In this document: in pieces, positions 49,133 to 60,844 of the stretch
How the letters are laid out: each line of letters starts with the position of its first letter
Position numbering within the stretch: the stretch's first letter is position 1
Assembly: GCA_035578905.1 (NCBI GenBank)
Contig: JAQJVL010002188.1
Location: forward strand, 1-64,000
Source of the DNA: Stictocephala bisonia
Lineage: Eukaryota; Arthropoda; Insecta; Hemiptera; Membracidae
Direction of reading: 5' to 3'
Length of the DNA: 64,000 nt
Program-made: the position numbers and the translations under genes
Notes under the pieces: model-generated
Databases searched by the model: none
Seen by the model: the letters and a program-made list of their open reading frames with translations, nothing else
Told to the model about the DNA's origin: nothing

Positions 49133-49540
49133 TCGGCACTGGTGGCGCAGTGCTTGGGGACAGTGTTTGGAGATTGTAGGCGATATGTTCCATGCTCGGT
49201 CCTCTTAATACCGACACGGCGTCCGGTCAATGGCTGCCATCAACGTGGACACTACTATAGAAGTCCATGTTGGATGGTAGTCAAGGTTCGGATGTTGTGT
49301 AGGGAAGAGATCTCAGTGTCAGACTTGTCAGTTAGCTGAAAATCACCAACACTACGTGCTTCGGATACCACGTAAAGCTGTAGGTCCTGACTGTTGTGCT
49401 ATTAATAAATTGCCCTTTCTGAGGAACAGTTTTACTCAGTTAGTAGCCAGACTACACTCATCCCACACTCATATCATCATTCATATTCACCTTAAAATAC
49501 TCACAACGTGGTGTCGGCGTTTCTTAAGTAAGAATCATAA
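49133..49540 (+). repeat. SINE family B, third near full-length copy
   Basis: It matches 2841-3290 from CACTGGTGGCGCAGTGCTTG to CGGCGTTTCTTAAG. It directly precedes the minisatellite at 49545. Confidence 0.8.
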
Positions 49541-49544
49541 GTAT

Positions 49545-51505
49545 TGACCCACTCGTATATGAACAGTGGTATTGACCGGGGGGCCCCATAGACGTATAGT
49601 GGTATTGGACCCACCCGCTCACCCATACACGTATAGTGGTATTGGACCCACCTGCTCACCCATACACGTATAGTGGTATTGGACCCACCTGCTCACCCAT
49701 AGACGTATAGTGGTATTGGACCCACCCGCTCACCCATACACGTATAGTGGTATTGGACCCACCTGCTCACCCATAGACGTATAGTGGTATTGGACCCACC
49801 CGCTCACCCATACACGTATAGTGGTATTGGACCCACCTGCTCACCCATAGACGTATAGTGGTATTGGACCCACCTGCTCACCCATACACGTATAGTGGTA
49901 TTGGACCCACCTGCTCACCCATAGACGTATAGTGGTATTGGACCCACCCGCTCACCCATACACGTATAGTGGTATTGGACCCACCTGCTCACCCATAGAC
50001 GTATAGTGGTATTGGACCCACCCGCTCACCCATACACGTATAGTGGTATTGGACCCACCTGCTCACCCATAGACGTATAGTGGTATTGGACCCACCCGCT
50101 CACCCATAGATACGGAGGTATTGACCCACCAGCTCACCCATAAACGTATAGTGGTATTGGACCCACCCGCTCACCCATAGATACGGAGGTATTGACCCAC
50201 CCGCTCATCCATACAGGTATAGTGGTATTGACCCACCAGCTCACCCATACACGTATAGTGGTATTGGACCCACCCGCTCACCCATAGATACGGAGGTATT
50301 GACCCACCCGCTCACCCATACACGTATAGTGGTATTGGACCCACCCACTCACCCATAGATACGGAGGTATTGACCCACCCGCTCATCCATACAGGTATAG
50401 TGGTATTGACCCACCAGCTCACCCATACACGTATAGTGGTATTGGACCCACCCGCTCACCCATAGATACGGAGGTATTGACCCACCAGCTCACCCATACA
50501 CGTATAGTGGTATTGACCCACCAGCTCACCCATACACGTATAGTGGTATTGGACCCACCCGCTCACCCATAGATACGGAGGTATTGACCCACCCGCTCAC
50601 CCATACACGTATAGTGGTATTGGACCCACCCACTCACCCATAGATACGGAGGTATTGACCCACCCGCTCATCCATACAGGTACGGAGGTATTGACCCACC
50701 AGCTCACCCATACACGTATAGTGGTATTGGACCCACCCGCTCACCCATAGATACGGAGGTATTGACCCACCAGCTCACCCATACACGTATAGTGGTATTG
50801 GACCCACCCGCTCACCCATAGATACGGAGGTATTGACCCACCAGCTCACCCATACACGTATAGTGGTATTGGACCCACCCGCTCACCCATAGATACGGAG
50901 GTATTGACCCACCAGCTCACCCATAGATACGGAGGTATGACCCACCAGCTCACCCATACACGTATAGTGGTATTGGACCCACCCGCTCACCCATAGATAC
51001 GGAGGTATTGACCCACCCGCTCACCCATACACGTATAGTGGTATTGGACCCACCCGCTCACCCATAGATACGGAGGTATTGACCCACCAGCTCACCCATA
51101 CACGTATAGTGGTATTGGACCCACCCGCTCACCCATAGATACGGAGGTATTGACCCACCCGCTCACCCATACACGTATAGTGGTATTGGACCCACCCGCT
51201 CACCCATAGATACGGAGGTATTGACCCACCCGCTCACCCATACACGTATAGTGGTATTGGACCCACCCGCTCACCCATAGATACGGAGGTATTGACCCAC
51301 CCGCTCATCCATACAGGTACGGAGGTATTGACCCACCAGCTCACCCATAAACGTATAATAGTATTGGCCCACCCGCTCATCCATACAGGTACGGAGGTAT
51401 TGACCCACCAGCTCACCCATAAACGTATAATAGTATTGGCCTACCCGCTCACCCATACAGATACGGAGGTATTGACCCACCCGCCTTTCCATACACATGA
51501 TGTGG
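49545..51505 (-). repeat. 37/34-bp minisatellite with dimeric higher-order pattern
   Basis: One unit has CTCACCCATACACGTATAG then TGGTATTGGACCCACC (37 bp). The other has CTCACCCATAGATACGGAGG then TATTGACCCACC (34 bp). The first part of the array uses two 37-bp forms alternately. From about 50100 on, 37+34 dimers dominate. Reversed, the unit matches the 36-bp arrays at 35690 and 41925. Confidence 0.95.
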
Positions 51506-51866
51506 TATTATATTGCTATTTAAATGCTGTGCTTTAATTAATATTAACATTCAACCATGATTAAATTATGTACCTTAAAACATAAAAATATCATGTAATA
51601 TAGGAATTATGGATATGCGTATAAAAAAGTATATAAGTATACTTACTAAACAAAATTTGGAAATCGTGTTTTAATAAATAAAAAATTTTATCATATATAA
51701 TAAAGTTCTTGAAATAATTAGTCTATAATAGGTGGCTGCAGGAATGTCTAAGTAGGGTTGGGTTGTTGAGTCTGTAATACTACCATGTGATTATAACATA
51801 GTCATAGATAATAACATCATTATCATAGTCATTATTTATTTTTCTGTAAAAAATATTAAAAAATAA
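51506..51866. other. AT-rich spacer
   Basis: Nothing was recognised. Confidence 0.5.
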
Positions 51867-53457
51867 TATACAAGGTGTATCAAAAATATCTACACAAACT
51901 TAAGGATATTGTTCCTTGGGTGAAATGACAAAGTTATTGCAACCAATAACTTATCTCATTCCATTTACTGTGTTTGTGTCAGTAATTGTTTTTAACTATT
52001 TAAAATGTTTAAACCCGAATTACAAAAAACTAATGGTTTTACAAAAAAAATACAAAGAGTTAACTCTTAATCTTATTATCTAAGACAAGCCACGTCCGGA
52101 CGAAATTTTTCTGGCTTTGAGGATTTGTAATTTGTTGGTGGGGCTTCCTACCACAAGAAATCGATTGGCACCGGCCTCAACTCGGTAAAATTCTGATTTC
52201 TGTCCCAGAGGCTCCTAGACCTAGACGTTCCGTGTTATCGACTCCTAGCAGAAAAACAATATGGAACCATTATTTACTTCCAACAGAAATTGGGGTATCA
52301 AACTATAGGTATTTATCTCCCAAATCACGTTATACGATTAAAATGTGCTCAAAAACCCAAAATTGTGTAATGTTTAATTAATACTCCCAAGTTGGGTATC
52401 AAATTAAACGTATTCTTCTCTTAATTACTAATATACCATAAGATTTAAGAAACGACTATGTTTATGGACTCCACTGCCCCCAAAACCAAAACTCATGGAC
52501 ATACTGCTTAAGAATCCTGACGAGGCCGTAGACCGATCTTCCTCACGAGGCGACATGCCGAGATCCACAATTGGAACTGGAGCAGAGAGCCTTGGTGAGG
52601 CCGCAGGCCGGACTCCCCCCGCGAGGCCCTAGGCCGAGTTCGAATAGTTCCACAAAGAGGCTAGAGGTAAACGCGGAAGGACCTCCGAAAAACGAAATTT
52701 ATTAATAACCTACAAGGCAGAGCTACAACAAACAATCCTCTAGGGGATATACTCGTAGATGCTACGTCTTCAGTTTGAAAAAATTAACTTAGCGAAGCTC
52801 AGTCTCCCGGTGGCCTACTATAGTCTAAAATGATATCGTAGTTTTAAAAAAATCAAATAATAATAAGTAAAGAATTTGCAATGATTTTTATACAACACAT
52901 TTAACTTAACTCACCATTTATTTATTAAGTTACAAAAATGCAAACATTTTTTTGTTGATAATTTACTGATGAAAAATAATTTCTTAATTACCTTTCATGA
53001 TGTAGTTTTCTTTGAAATAATTGAAAAATCATTAAATTTCAATGTTTATACGTTATAATAAAGTCCATTATTTGTATTTTAGATTGTTATACTTCGAGTC
53101 CATTCTAAGCTGTACAGTGTCACACAAAAATAATTGTAAATTTTTAATGATTTTGATTTTCAAAATCAAGGTATCGTTTTATTCCGTATTAAGAATATTA
53201 ACTTTAATTGTACTCTTTCGTAAAACCATTTGTTGTTTTTGTAATTCTGGTATAAATACTCGTATTTTAAACAGAGAGAAAAAAAACACATACAGACTGG
53301 AGGTAAAAGGACTGAGGTAAAAATTTGTTTGTAAATTAAAATACCCAATTAAATTACTTAAATTAAACCAAGATTTGTTGCATTAAGATTGTTGTTAGAT
53401 TTCACCAAGGATCAATATCCTAAAGTTTGTATAGAAAGTTTTGTTACACCTTGTATA
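51867..53457. mobile_element. TIR element, about 1.6 kb, possible TA flanks
   Basis: The left end reads TATACAAGGTGTATCAAAA then ACACAAACTTAAGGATATTG. The right end, reversed, reads TATACAAGGTGTAACAAAA then ATACAAACTTTAGGATATTG. TIR similarity extends at least 60 bases. No transposase frame is seen. A GC-rich block at 52500-52690 with repeated GAGGCC(G/C)-type motifs may be a nested insertion. Confidence 0.8.
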
Positions 53458-54059
53458 ATCTAATCTTTTTATCATTGTTTATGTTTTTACAACTTGTATT
53501 ATGTTATGAGATAAATTTACCCCACTACAAAATATTTATCAGTTTTACTTTAATACTTTTGCTGCGGTGAAGTAATACTGTAGTACACACCATCTTACTA
53601 GGCTTCTTATCTATAGCAATAATTATAAAAGTGGCATAAGCAATATAACGTCATCGGCATCTATGTTCACCGATCAGGGTGCTAGGAAAACTCGCATGTC
53701 AACTTAATATCTAGAAAATACAAAACAAATTGCTCGCTGCTCGGCTAACACTCGTCGGTTTAAATGCCGCACGTCTGAAGCCTAGTTCTACGTTCTAACG
53801 AAAATAAATCTGACACTATCTATTTCTCAACTTAACACTAGAATTTAAGCAGTGTGACACCTAAAAGACGGACTTAAAGACTTTGTAGCGTGTTGTATTG
53901 TCAGGCGTTTTGTTTCAAGGATTCAAGTAGCCCGTCTGCCTTATTATAGGTACACTACCACTTTTAAGCCCTTACCATTAGATACTTGAGGCATGACTTC
54001 CTAATTTATTTTCCTAAATTTTATTTAACACAGTTCAACCTCTAAATGATTAGTATTCT
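53458..54059. other. No gene recognised
   Basis: Ordinary sequence up to the LINE remnant. Confidence 0.5.
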
Positions 54060-55445
54060 GAATACAGGCTCCATACCACTCCACAATCAGAAGTTACAGT
54101 GAACAGATTTAACGTCCCTGAGAGTAAATCTACAATTGCCAATAACAGAATTCGCCATGACTGGGATTTGGCTGTTGCAATAGTTGTAAATTGCCAAATT
54201 GATCCTTCCAAATGTTTAAAGACTGTTAGACTAGGTAAAGTAAAGCCAGGAGTAGTCAGACCTCTTCAAATTCAGATGGAAAGTGACACTGTTTGTCATA
54301 AACAGTTTGAAGCACTTTTCTAATGACTCATTCAAATTCGAGAATCCTACTCTGACTGATGTTAAGTTATCGAGGGACAGGGCCGTCAGAGAAAGAGAAC
54401 TTTAGTAGAGTTGAGGCAGGAGTTGAAACATAGGTTATCTCAGGACGAAGAAGATTTTACTATAAAGTATATGAATGGAGTGCCGAAAATCGCCAAATCA
54501 AAAACTTGCCTGCTTCAGTGGACATAAAAAATTGAATGTCTACTACCAAAATACCAATGGACTTCGGTCAAAAATGAATCTGTTTAGACTTGCTCATTCC
54601 CTCTGTGATTTTGATGTTATAATTATCACGGAAACTAAACTGTCTAGTGAAATTTCCAATACCGAACTGAGATTAAGCAACTACTCCATATATAGACAAT
54701 ACAGAACAGTGTATTCAAGTTTGAAGAAAACTGGTGGTGCTGTGCTGATCGCTTTCAAGAAATGCTATACCTCATGGCTCATTCCCATTGATGAATCGAC
54801 AGTAGAAACTATTTTTGTTGCTCTGATGGTTGCACCTTCTTCAATTATACTTTTTAATGCTGTTCATATTCCTCCGGATACCCCCCACCAGGCGAATGTA
54901 GAATACTGTGACATTTTTTACACGATCACCTCAGACAACAAGGATTTCTCGTCTGCGTTTATTGCTGGAGACTTCAATTTACCAAGGATTGACTGGATAG
55001 AACAGTCTTCTATCCAGACACTCACTCACCTTCTGCTCTTAAGATATTGGAATTATAATAGAATTACTATTATCGTATTTTCTAGTTTTCTCTTGTAATT
55101 GTCATGTCATTCTATTTATTACTACATTGCATTTAATCACTTGTTTCTTGTATTTAATTGTTAGTGATCGTATCAGATCAATTAACTTTAGTATAGCCTG
55201 TGGTTGTATTCTTTAATATATCTCATTGCATGTATTTATTACTATCCAACTCAACTCAACTTATCATAAGCCTTAAGCAATAGCTGCAATGTCTATGTGA
55301 TTTCGTTGAAGATCAATTTTGCATAATGTTTCTGTTCTCAGCCGTCTTGCATTGTTTTTTGCTATATTTAAATATTGTTGTAGTGTACGTTTATTGTAAA
55401 TCATTGTACATTGGCGGATGCCGTTGAAATAATAATGAATAAATC
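54060..55445 (+). pseudogene. Internally deleted non-LTR retrotransposon (ORF1 end, APE endonuclease start, 3' UTR)
   Basis: The first part encodes RIRHDWDLAVAIVVN and RLGKVKPGVVRPLQIQM. After frame breaks comes FTIKYMNGVPKIAKS, typical of the C-terminal part of LINE ORF1. From about 54520 the ORF2 endonuclease starts: LNVYYQNTNGLRSK (metal-site Asn), VIIITETKLS (catalytic Glu) and AGDFNLPRIDW (active-site Asp-x-Asn). Near 55010-55030 the frame leaves the family pattern and runs into a short tail, so reverse transcriptase is missing. The 3' UTR ends with GGCGGATGCCGTTGAAATAA and AATAAAT. It is dead because of the deletion and frame breaks. Confidence 0.85.
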
Positions 55446-55652
55446 CAAACTCTTGCGTATAGACAGTATGACAGCTCTACAGCACTTGTGACGGCAGCTA
55501 GTTGATACGGGATAAGTTATATTGACATAATAAATCCAAACTCTTGCATCTAAACAGTATGACAGCTCTACATAATTTGTGACAACAGTTGTCAGATAAG
55601 GGATAAGTCAGATGATACATGTTAAATCCAAACAAAATATATTGTCACTATC

Positions 55653-55691
<39 letters not shown>
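55438..55691 (+). repeat. Two-copy 91-bp tandem duplication and poly(A)
   Basis: AAATCCAAACTCTTGC with CAGTATGACAGCTCTACA occurs twice, and AAATCCAAAC begins a third time. An A run of about 31 follows at 55660-55691. It may be the extended tail of the preceding LINE copy. Confidence 0.75.
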
Positions 55692-55693
<2 letters not shown>

Positions 55694-56858
55694 TAAATCT
55701 AGAGTACAAATATTCGTAACATTCTATTTATTTTCATTTACCTAATGGCTTCACTATAATACCCTTTCTTGACACAATGAAAATAACTCAATTAATGAAA
55801 CTAAAGTAGACTTAAAAAAAACTATATTAATATCAGTCTTTAAAGAGTATCGATATAACCCAAAATAACTACAGTTATAATGCAAAAATCTTGAGGGGCT
55901 TAAATAATAAAATGCTTAAAACCGTACAAATGTAAAACGTAATTGTAAATATTTGACATTTACTTTTTTTATAAATGGGCCCTACACAACGTCATATCAG
56001 TAACGTCAGTTTGTCATATCTACCCCATCAAGATTCTTGTATTTACAATCTACCACTTAACCCATGCTAAGATGCCATGTCATTAGCGTAACGTTTAATG
56101 AGGGTTTATAGATTGCAAATTGAATTTTTCGTCTATATGCTGATATTTCATCCACAGTGTACTTTTTCCCGTGATCAAAATCAAAGACTAATGATAATTC
56201 GGCATTTAAAATTATTTTTGTATTTAGTAATGTTAGTTTCGATTTGGGGTGGACAGTTAACCCAAACTGTGGCCATCCTCTTTCAGTAACTTTAAACTAT
56301 TTATTGTTTTGAGATCTCTACTATGAAACATTTGTTTGGTTTATGGTTTATTATGTTAAGATTGTTCTTATTTATTGAAATTTTCAATAAATTATTGCAC
56401 TTACCTGTATTCCTTTATTAATGACTACGAAATGTGCGTAAACAAAATTTACGACTAATGAATGACTCAACTTTTATTTTAAAAAGGGATCCTAACAATA
56501 AACTATTGTTTTAGGAATAATTTCAGAGTACAATAAAAATGAACCAACAAATCTATAAAATGCTGGAGATAAAATAATTCAAACTAAAAATATACTAATT
56601 TGTAAGAAAAAATATCCTTTTTCTGACCGTTCCAAACGGCATTTTCGAAACTTGAGTCTTCTTGTTGACAATCACTCGAGTTATTTCTAGCAATAATGTG
56701 TTGCAGTCTGTTGTTTTGGGTTTTGGCGTCTTTTCAAAAGTGTATTGTCCTGAGCGAAGTGACCCTGTTGTTCGATGTGGTCATGTTTGTGAAAGTGAGC
56801 CGGTGTGCGTTTCGGAGGGTTCTGGTTACTCCAAGATTTGGCGGGAATCCATGATGAA
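55692..56858. other. AT-rich stretch, no gene supported
   Basis: A 96-codon frame at 56662-56952 runs into the 99-bp array. It has no recognised domain and no splice support. Confidence 0.45.
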
Positions 56859-57560
56859 AATACTTCATTACTTCCATGGCTGCTTGTGCGCTCGGACCAC
56901 TACCACCACACTCCTCAAAGTGCGGTACTCTAGTAGGCCTACTAGTAGTTAGTCTGTAATACTTCATTACTTCCATGGCCGCTTGTGCGCTCGGACTACT
57001 ACCACCACACTCCTGAAAGTGCGGTACTCTAGTAGGTCTACTAGTAGTTAGTCTGTAATACTTCATTACTTCCATGGCCGCTTGTGCGCTCGAACTACTA
57101 CCACCACACTCCTCAAAGTGCGGTACTCTAGTAGGCCTACTAGTAGTTAGTCTGTAATACTTCATTACTTCCATGGCCGCTTGTGCGCTCGGACTACTAC
57201 CACCACACTCCTCAAAGTGCGGTAACTCAAGTAGGCCTACTAGTAGTTAGTCTGTAATACTTCATTACTTCCATGGCCGCCTGTGCGCTCGGACTACTAC
57301 CACCACACTCCTCAAAGTGCGGTAACTCAAGTAGGCCTACTAGTAGTTAGTCTGTAATACTTCATTACTTCCATGGCCGCTTGTGCGCTCGGACCACTAC
57401 CACCACACTCCTCAAAGTGCGGTACTCTAGTAGGCCTACTAGTAGTTAGTCTGTAATACTTCATTACTTCCATGGCCGCCTGTGCGCTCGGACTACTACC
57501 ACCACACTCCTGAAAGTGCGGTAACTCTAGTAGGCCTACTAGTAGTTAGTCTGTAATACA
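56859..57560. repeat. 99/100-bp satellite, 7 copies
   Basis: Units start TACTTCATTACTTCCATGGC at 56861, 56960, 57059, 57158, 57258, 57358 and 57457. Most units carry the 16-bp palindrome CTAGTAGGCCTACTAG or a one-step variant. The 99-bp spacing keeps a minus-strand frame open across three units. The 100-bp units break it. Confidence 0.95.
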
Positions 57561-57689
57561 AGCAGCTAGTTACTTAAATATCTTTAGCCACTCATGGTAG
57601 TTGCGCATCTTTCCTCTCGAGCCTGCACATTAGGAGTCATAATACTGCTTTCTTTCTACTCAAGCAGCAACATCCGATTTTCATTCTCC

Positions 57690-58910
57690 CCCCCTCCCCG
57701 GAGCAGCTAACTCTACATTACAATCTTCCTACTCGAGCAGCTAGCTTCACATTACATTCTTCCTACTCGAGCAGCTAACTCTACATTACATTCTCCCTAC
57801 TTGAGAAGCTAGCTCTACATTACATTCTTCCTACACGAGCAGCTAGCTCTTCATTACATTCTTCCTACTCGAGCAGCTAACTCTACATTACATTCTCCCT
57901 ACTTGAGAAGCTAGCTCTACATTACATTCTCCCTACTTGAGAAGCTAGCTCTACATTACATTCTTCCTACTCGAGCAGCTAGCTCTACATTACATTCTCT
58001 CTACTTGAGCAGGTAGCTCTGTATTACATTCTCCACGCTAGAGTAGCTAGCTCTACATTACATTCTCCCTACTCGAGCAAGTAGCTCTGTAATACATTCT
58101 CCACGCTGGAGTAGCTAGCTCTACATTACATTCTCCCTACTTGAGAAGCTAGCTCTACATTACATTCTCCCTACTTGAGAAGCTAGCTCTACATTACATT
58201 CTTCCTACTCGAGCAGCTAGCTCTACATTACATTCTCCCTACTCGAGCAGGTAGCTCTGTAATACATTCTCCACGCTGGAGCAGCTAGCTCTACATTACA
58301 TTCTCCCTACTCGAGCAGGTAGCTCTGTAATACATTCTCCACGCTGGAGCAGCTAGCTCTACATTACATTCTCCCTACTTGAGAAGCTAGCTCTACATTA
58401 CATTCTCCCTACTTGAGAAGCTAGCTCTACATTACATTCTTCCTACTCGAGCAGCTAGCTCTACATTACATTCTCCCTACTCGAGCAGGTAGCTCTGTAA
58501 TACATTCTCCACGCTGGAGTAGCTAGCTCTACATTACATTCTCCCTACTTGAGAAGCTAGCTCTACATTACATTCTCCCTACTTGAGAAGCTAGCTCTAC
58601 ATTACATTCTTCCTACTCGAGCAGCTAGCTCTACATTACATTCTCTCTACTCGAGCAGGTAGCTCTGTATTACATTCTTCACGCTGGAGCAGCTAGCTCT
58701 ACATTACATTCTCCCTACTCGAGCAGGTAGCTCTGTAATACATTCTCCACGCTGGAGTAGCTAGCTCTACATTATATTCTCCCTACTCGAACAGGTAGCT
58801 CTGTATTACATTCCCCACGCTGGAGCATATAGCTTTGCATTACATTCGCCCCGCTGAAGCAGCTAGCTCTGTATTACATTCTCCTTGCTGGAGCAGCTAG
58901 CTCCGCATTG
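57690..58910. repeat. 34-bp minisatellite, about 36 copies, higher-order pattern
   Basis: The unit is like AGCTAGCTCTACATTACATT with CTCCCTACTTGAGA. Variant types carry CTCGAGCAG or CCACGCTGGAG. CCACGCTGGA recurs at 58101, 58271, 58339, 58509, 58679 and 58747. The gaps are about 170 and 68 bases, that is five and two units. Confidence 0.95.
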
Positions 58911-60844
58911 TGCTGTTTTCATTTGAAACAGTTTGTTTAACATTGATCTGTTTCTACTATAATATTAGCTATTTAGACTACTCGAGTGTAAGCGTTATAC
59001 TCTGTCCTAGTGGGCAGCTGTTATCAGACGAGACATTTTCTAACTACTTCACAGAATTGGTTTAAAAATTAACACGATATCGACTTTGCAAAGCAAAGAT
59101 CCCGATTATAAAAAGGTTAATGTTTTATATGAATGAATGCGTATGTCACTGGTATAATACTTTAGTTATTGTCACTATCGTGGTCTCCGGTGTCTGACTG
59201 TGTCAAACGATGTACACCATCAGGAGCCGACGTTTCGCTCTGAAGATGGCACTCTATAACGAGGCCGAAACGTCGGCTTGTGATGTTGTACATTGTAGTG
59301 TACATAGTTTTACTCGGTCAAATCCACAAGACCACAATAGTGATATAGATTACATGGACCGTGGAAGATTCCCCAGGAAAATACTTTAGTTCTGTTTTAC
59401 CTAAATGTGGTCGAATAAAAGTCATAAATGAAATTGAAAAATCAATGTGTCCATACGTATTTATTTATTCTTGAGACGCCGATCGTCAAGATATGTGTGG
59501 ACATAAATTGTATGTCAACAGACACTGTTTAGAAAATAAATGTCAATTTGTATCTCGTTTCTTGCAGTTGCATCAATCTTATCATAATAGTAAAGTGAAC
59601 ATGATCAGAACAGATATACAGTTTTACAAATACAACGCTTTAGCTGTGAATAAAATTTAAATTGTTAAATATTTTAAAAGAAATAATACTTTTTTTAATA
59701 TCTTCTATATCATGAAACCACGGTCAGTACAGAATTCATTACAGTTAAGTAGAAAATGATGTATTTAAAAAGATCTACTAAAATTATATTTTTTCTGCAT
59801 TTAAAATAACGTAAACTGTGTGTGGTAAGGGGGTATATACCGTATTACAATTATTAATAACCATCCAATAATTGAATTAATATTAAATTAATGATTGAAA
59901 GGGAAAGTCAGTATGTTGTAATGCGGTACAGCTTTTTAACCCCGTTTACCTTATTTATACACCACTAACCTAAAGCAGCAATGCTGCTAATTTATTCAAC
60001 ACCAAACAATTTATGGCTGCCATTCGGTTTTAGACTGAAAACGCGCCATTGATCTTACATGCTGGAGGCTGCGAAGTATTTCCCGCCAAATGTTTTGCAA
60101 CCCGAGCCCAGCTGTTGATGAGAGCCGTAACTGAAACCCTCCTCAGCCCCAATAGTGCCGTATTACGTGTAGTATTATACACCGAACTGCAGACTTCCTC
60201 TCTTCCTGTCGGCAGACGAGTTTTTAATTTCATATAATTAGCTAAACATCAATTTACTCTTGTGTTACTGGCAGTCGCGCTGGCTATCGGATTTCTGAGT
60301 AATTAAACGATCTTGGACACAGCTGGTTGGTGCTATTTTCATTAAATGGGCAGTAGTTTTGTTTGCTCTTTCGGTTTAATCAGATAGCAGCTAGAGGGAC
60401 ATTTTTCACAAGAATTAAATGTAATGCTCATTAAAATGGAGAACTCAAATCCTTTTATAACTTTTAAAACGGTTATCATACATCAATAAAAATGGTAGTA
60501 AAGCAAAAAATCATTACCTTTTGGATTTAGTTATGAGCCTTTTAAGCTTTACAATTTGTTATTACAGGTTTGATGCCTTTTTTTGAAGGGCTAATAAGTG
60601 TTATACATAGTAATAATAAGTAAATAACTAATAAGAACGGCTTCATTAATAGATAAATGAAGAAACGTGAACAACGTATTTAGCTATATTTCAATAGTGG
60701 CAATATATTCCACAAATATAAGAACTGTTACACAAGGCATACATACATAGACAGAATGGATGGGCGTGAGCCCGACAACTTGTACGTGTTTGTGAGTGGG
60801 AAGGAAGCACAGGAATGGAGCTGTTATCGTCGTACATATGCCTT
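58911..60844. other. Mixed sequence, no gene supported
   Basis: It holds the inverted repeat at 59172-59348, a minus-strand SINE tail fragment at 59455-59500, and overlapping frames on both strands at 60030-60237 without recognised domains. Confidence 0.5.
59172..59348. repeat. Foldback repeat with CTGAAGATGG...CCGAAACG core
   Basis: The arms pair CTATCGTGGTCT with AGACCACAATAG (approximately), and AGCCGACGTTTCG with CGAAACGTCGGCT exactly. The inner loop reads CTCTGAAGATGGC then GAGGC. A similar core occurs at 21865. Confidence 0.8.

Noticed and set aside
53042..53348. Overlapping frames as transposase of the 51867 element
   Set aside because: They are short, AT-driven, on both strands, and without motif.
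56662..56952. 96-codon cysteine-containing frame
   Set aside because: It runs straight into the 99-bp satellite. The cysteine spacing matches no family I know.
49545..58910. CRISPR arrays
   Set aside because: Repeats are directly adjacent without unique spacers, in a eukaryotic context, with no cas genes.
59220..59275. Hammerhead ribozyme
   Set aside because: CTGAAGA and GAAA could fit the core and one stem pairs perfectly. However, only about five bases lie where stem I must form, so no full fold is possible.
60030..60237. Overlapping 62- and 67-codon frames
   Set aside because: They mirror each other on opposite strands, and neither has a recognisable domain or splice support.
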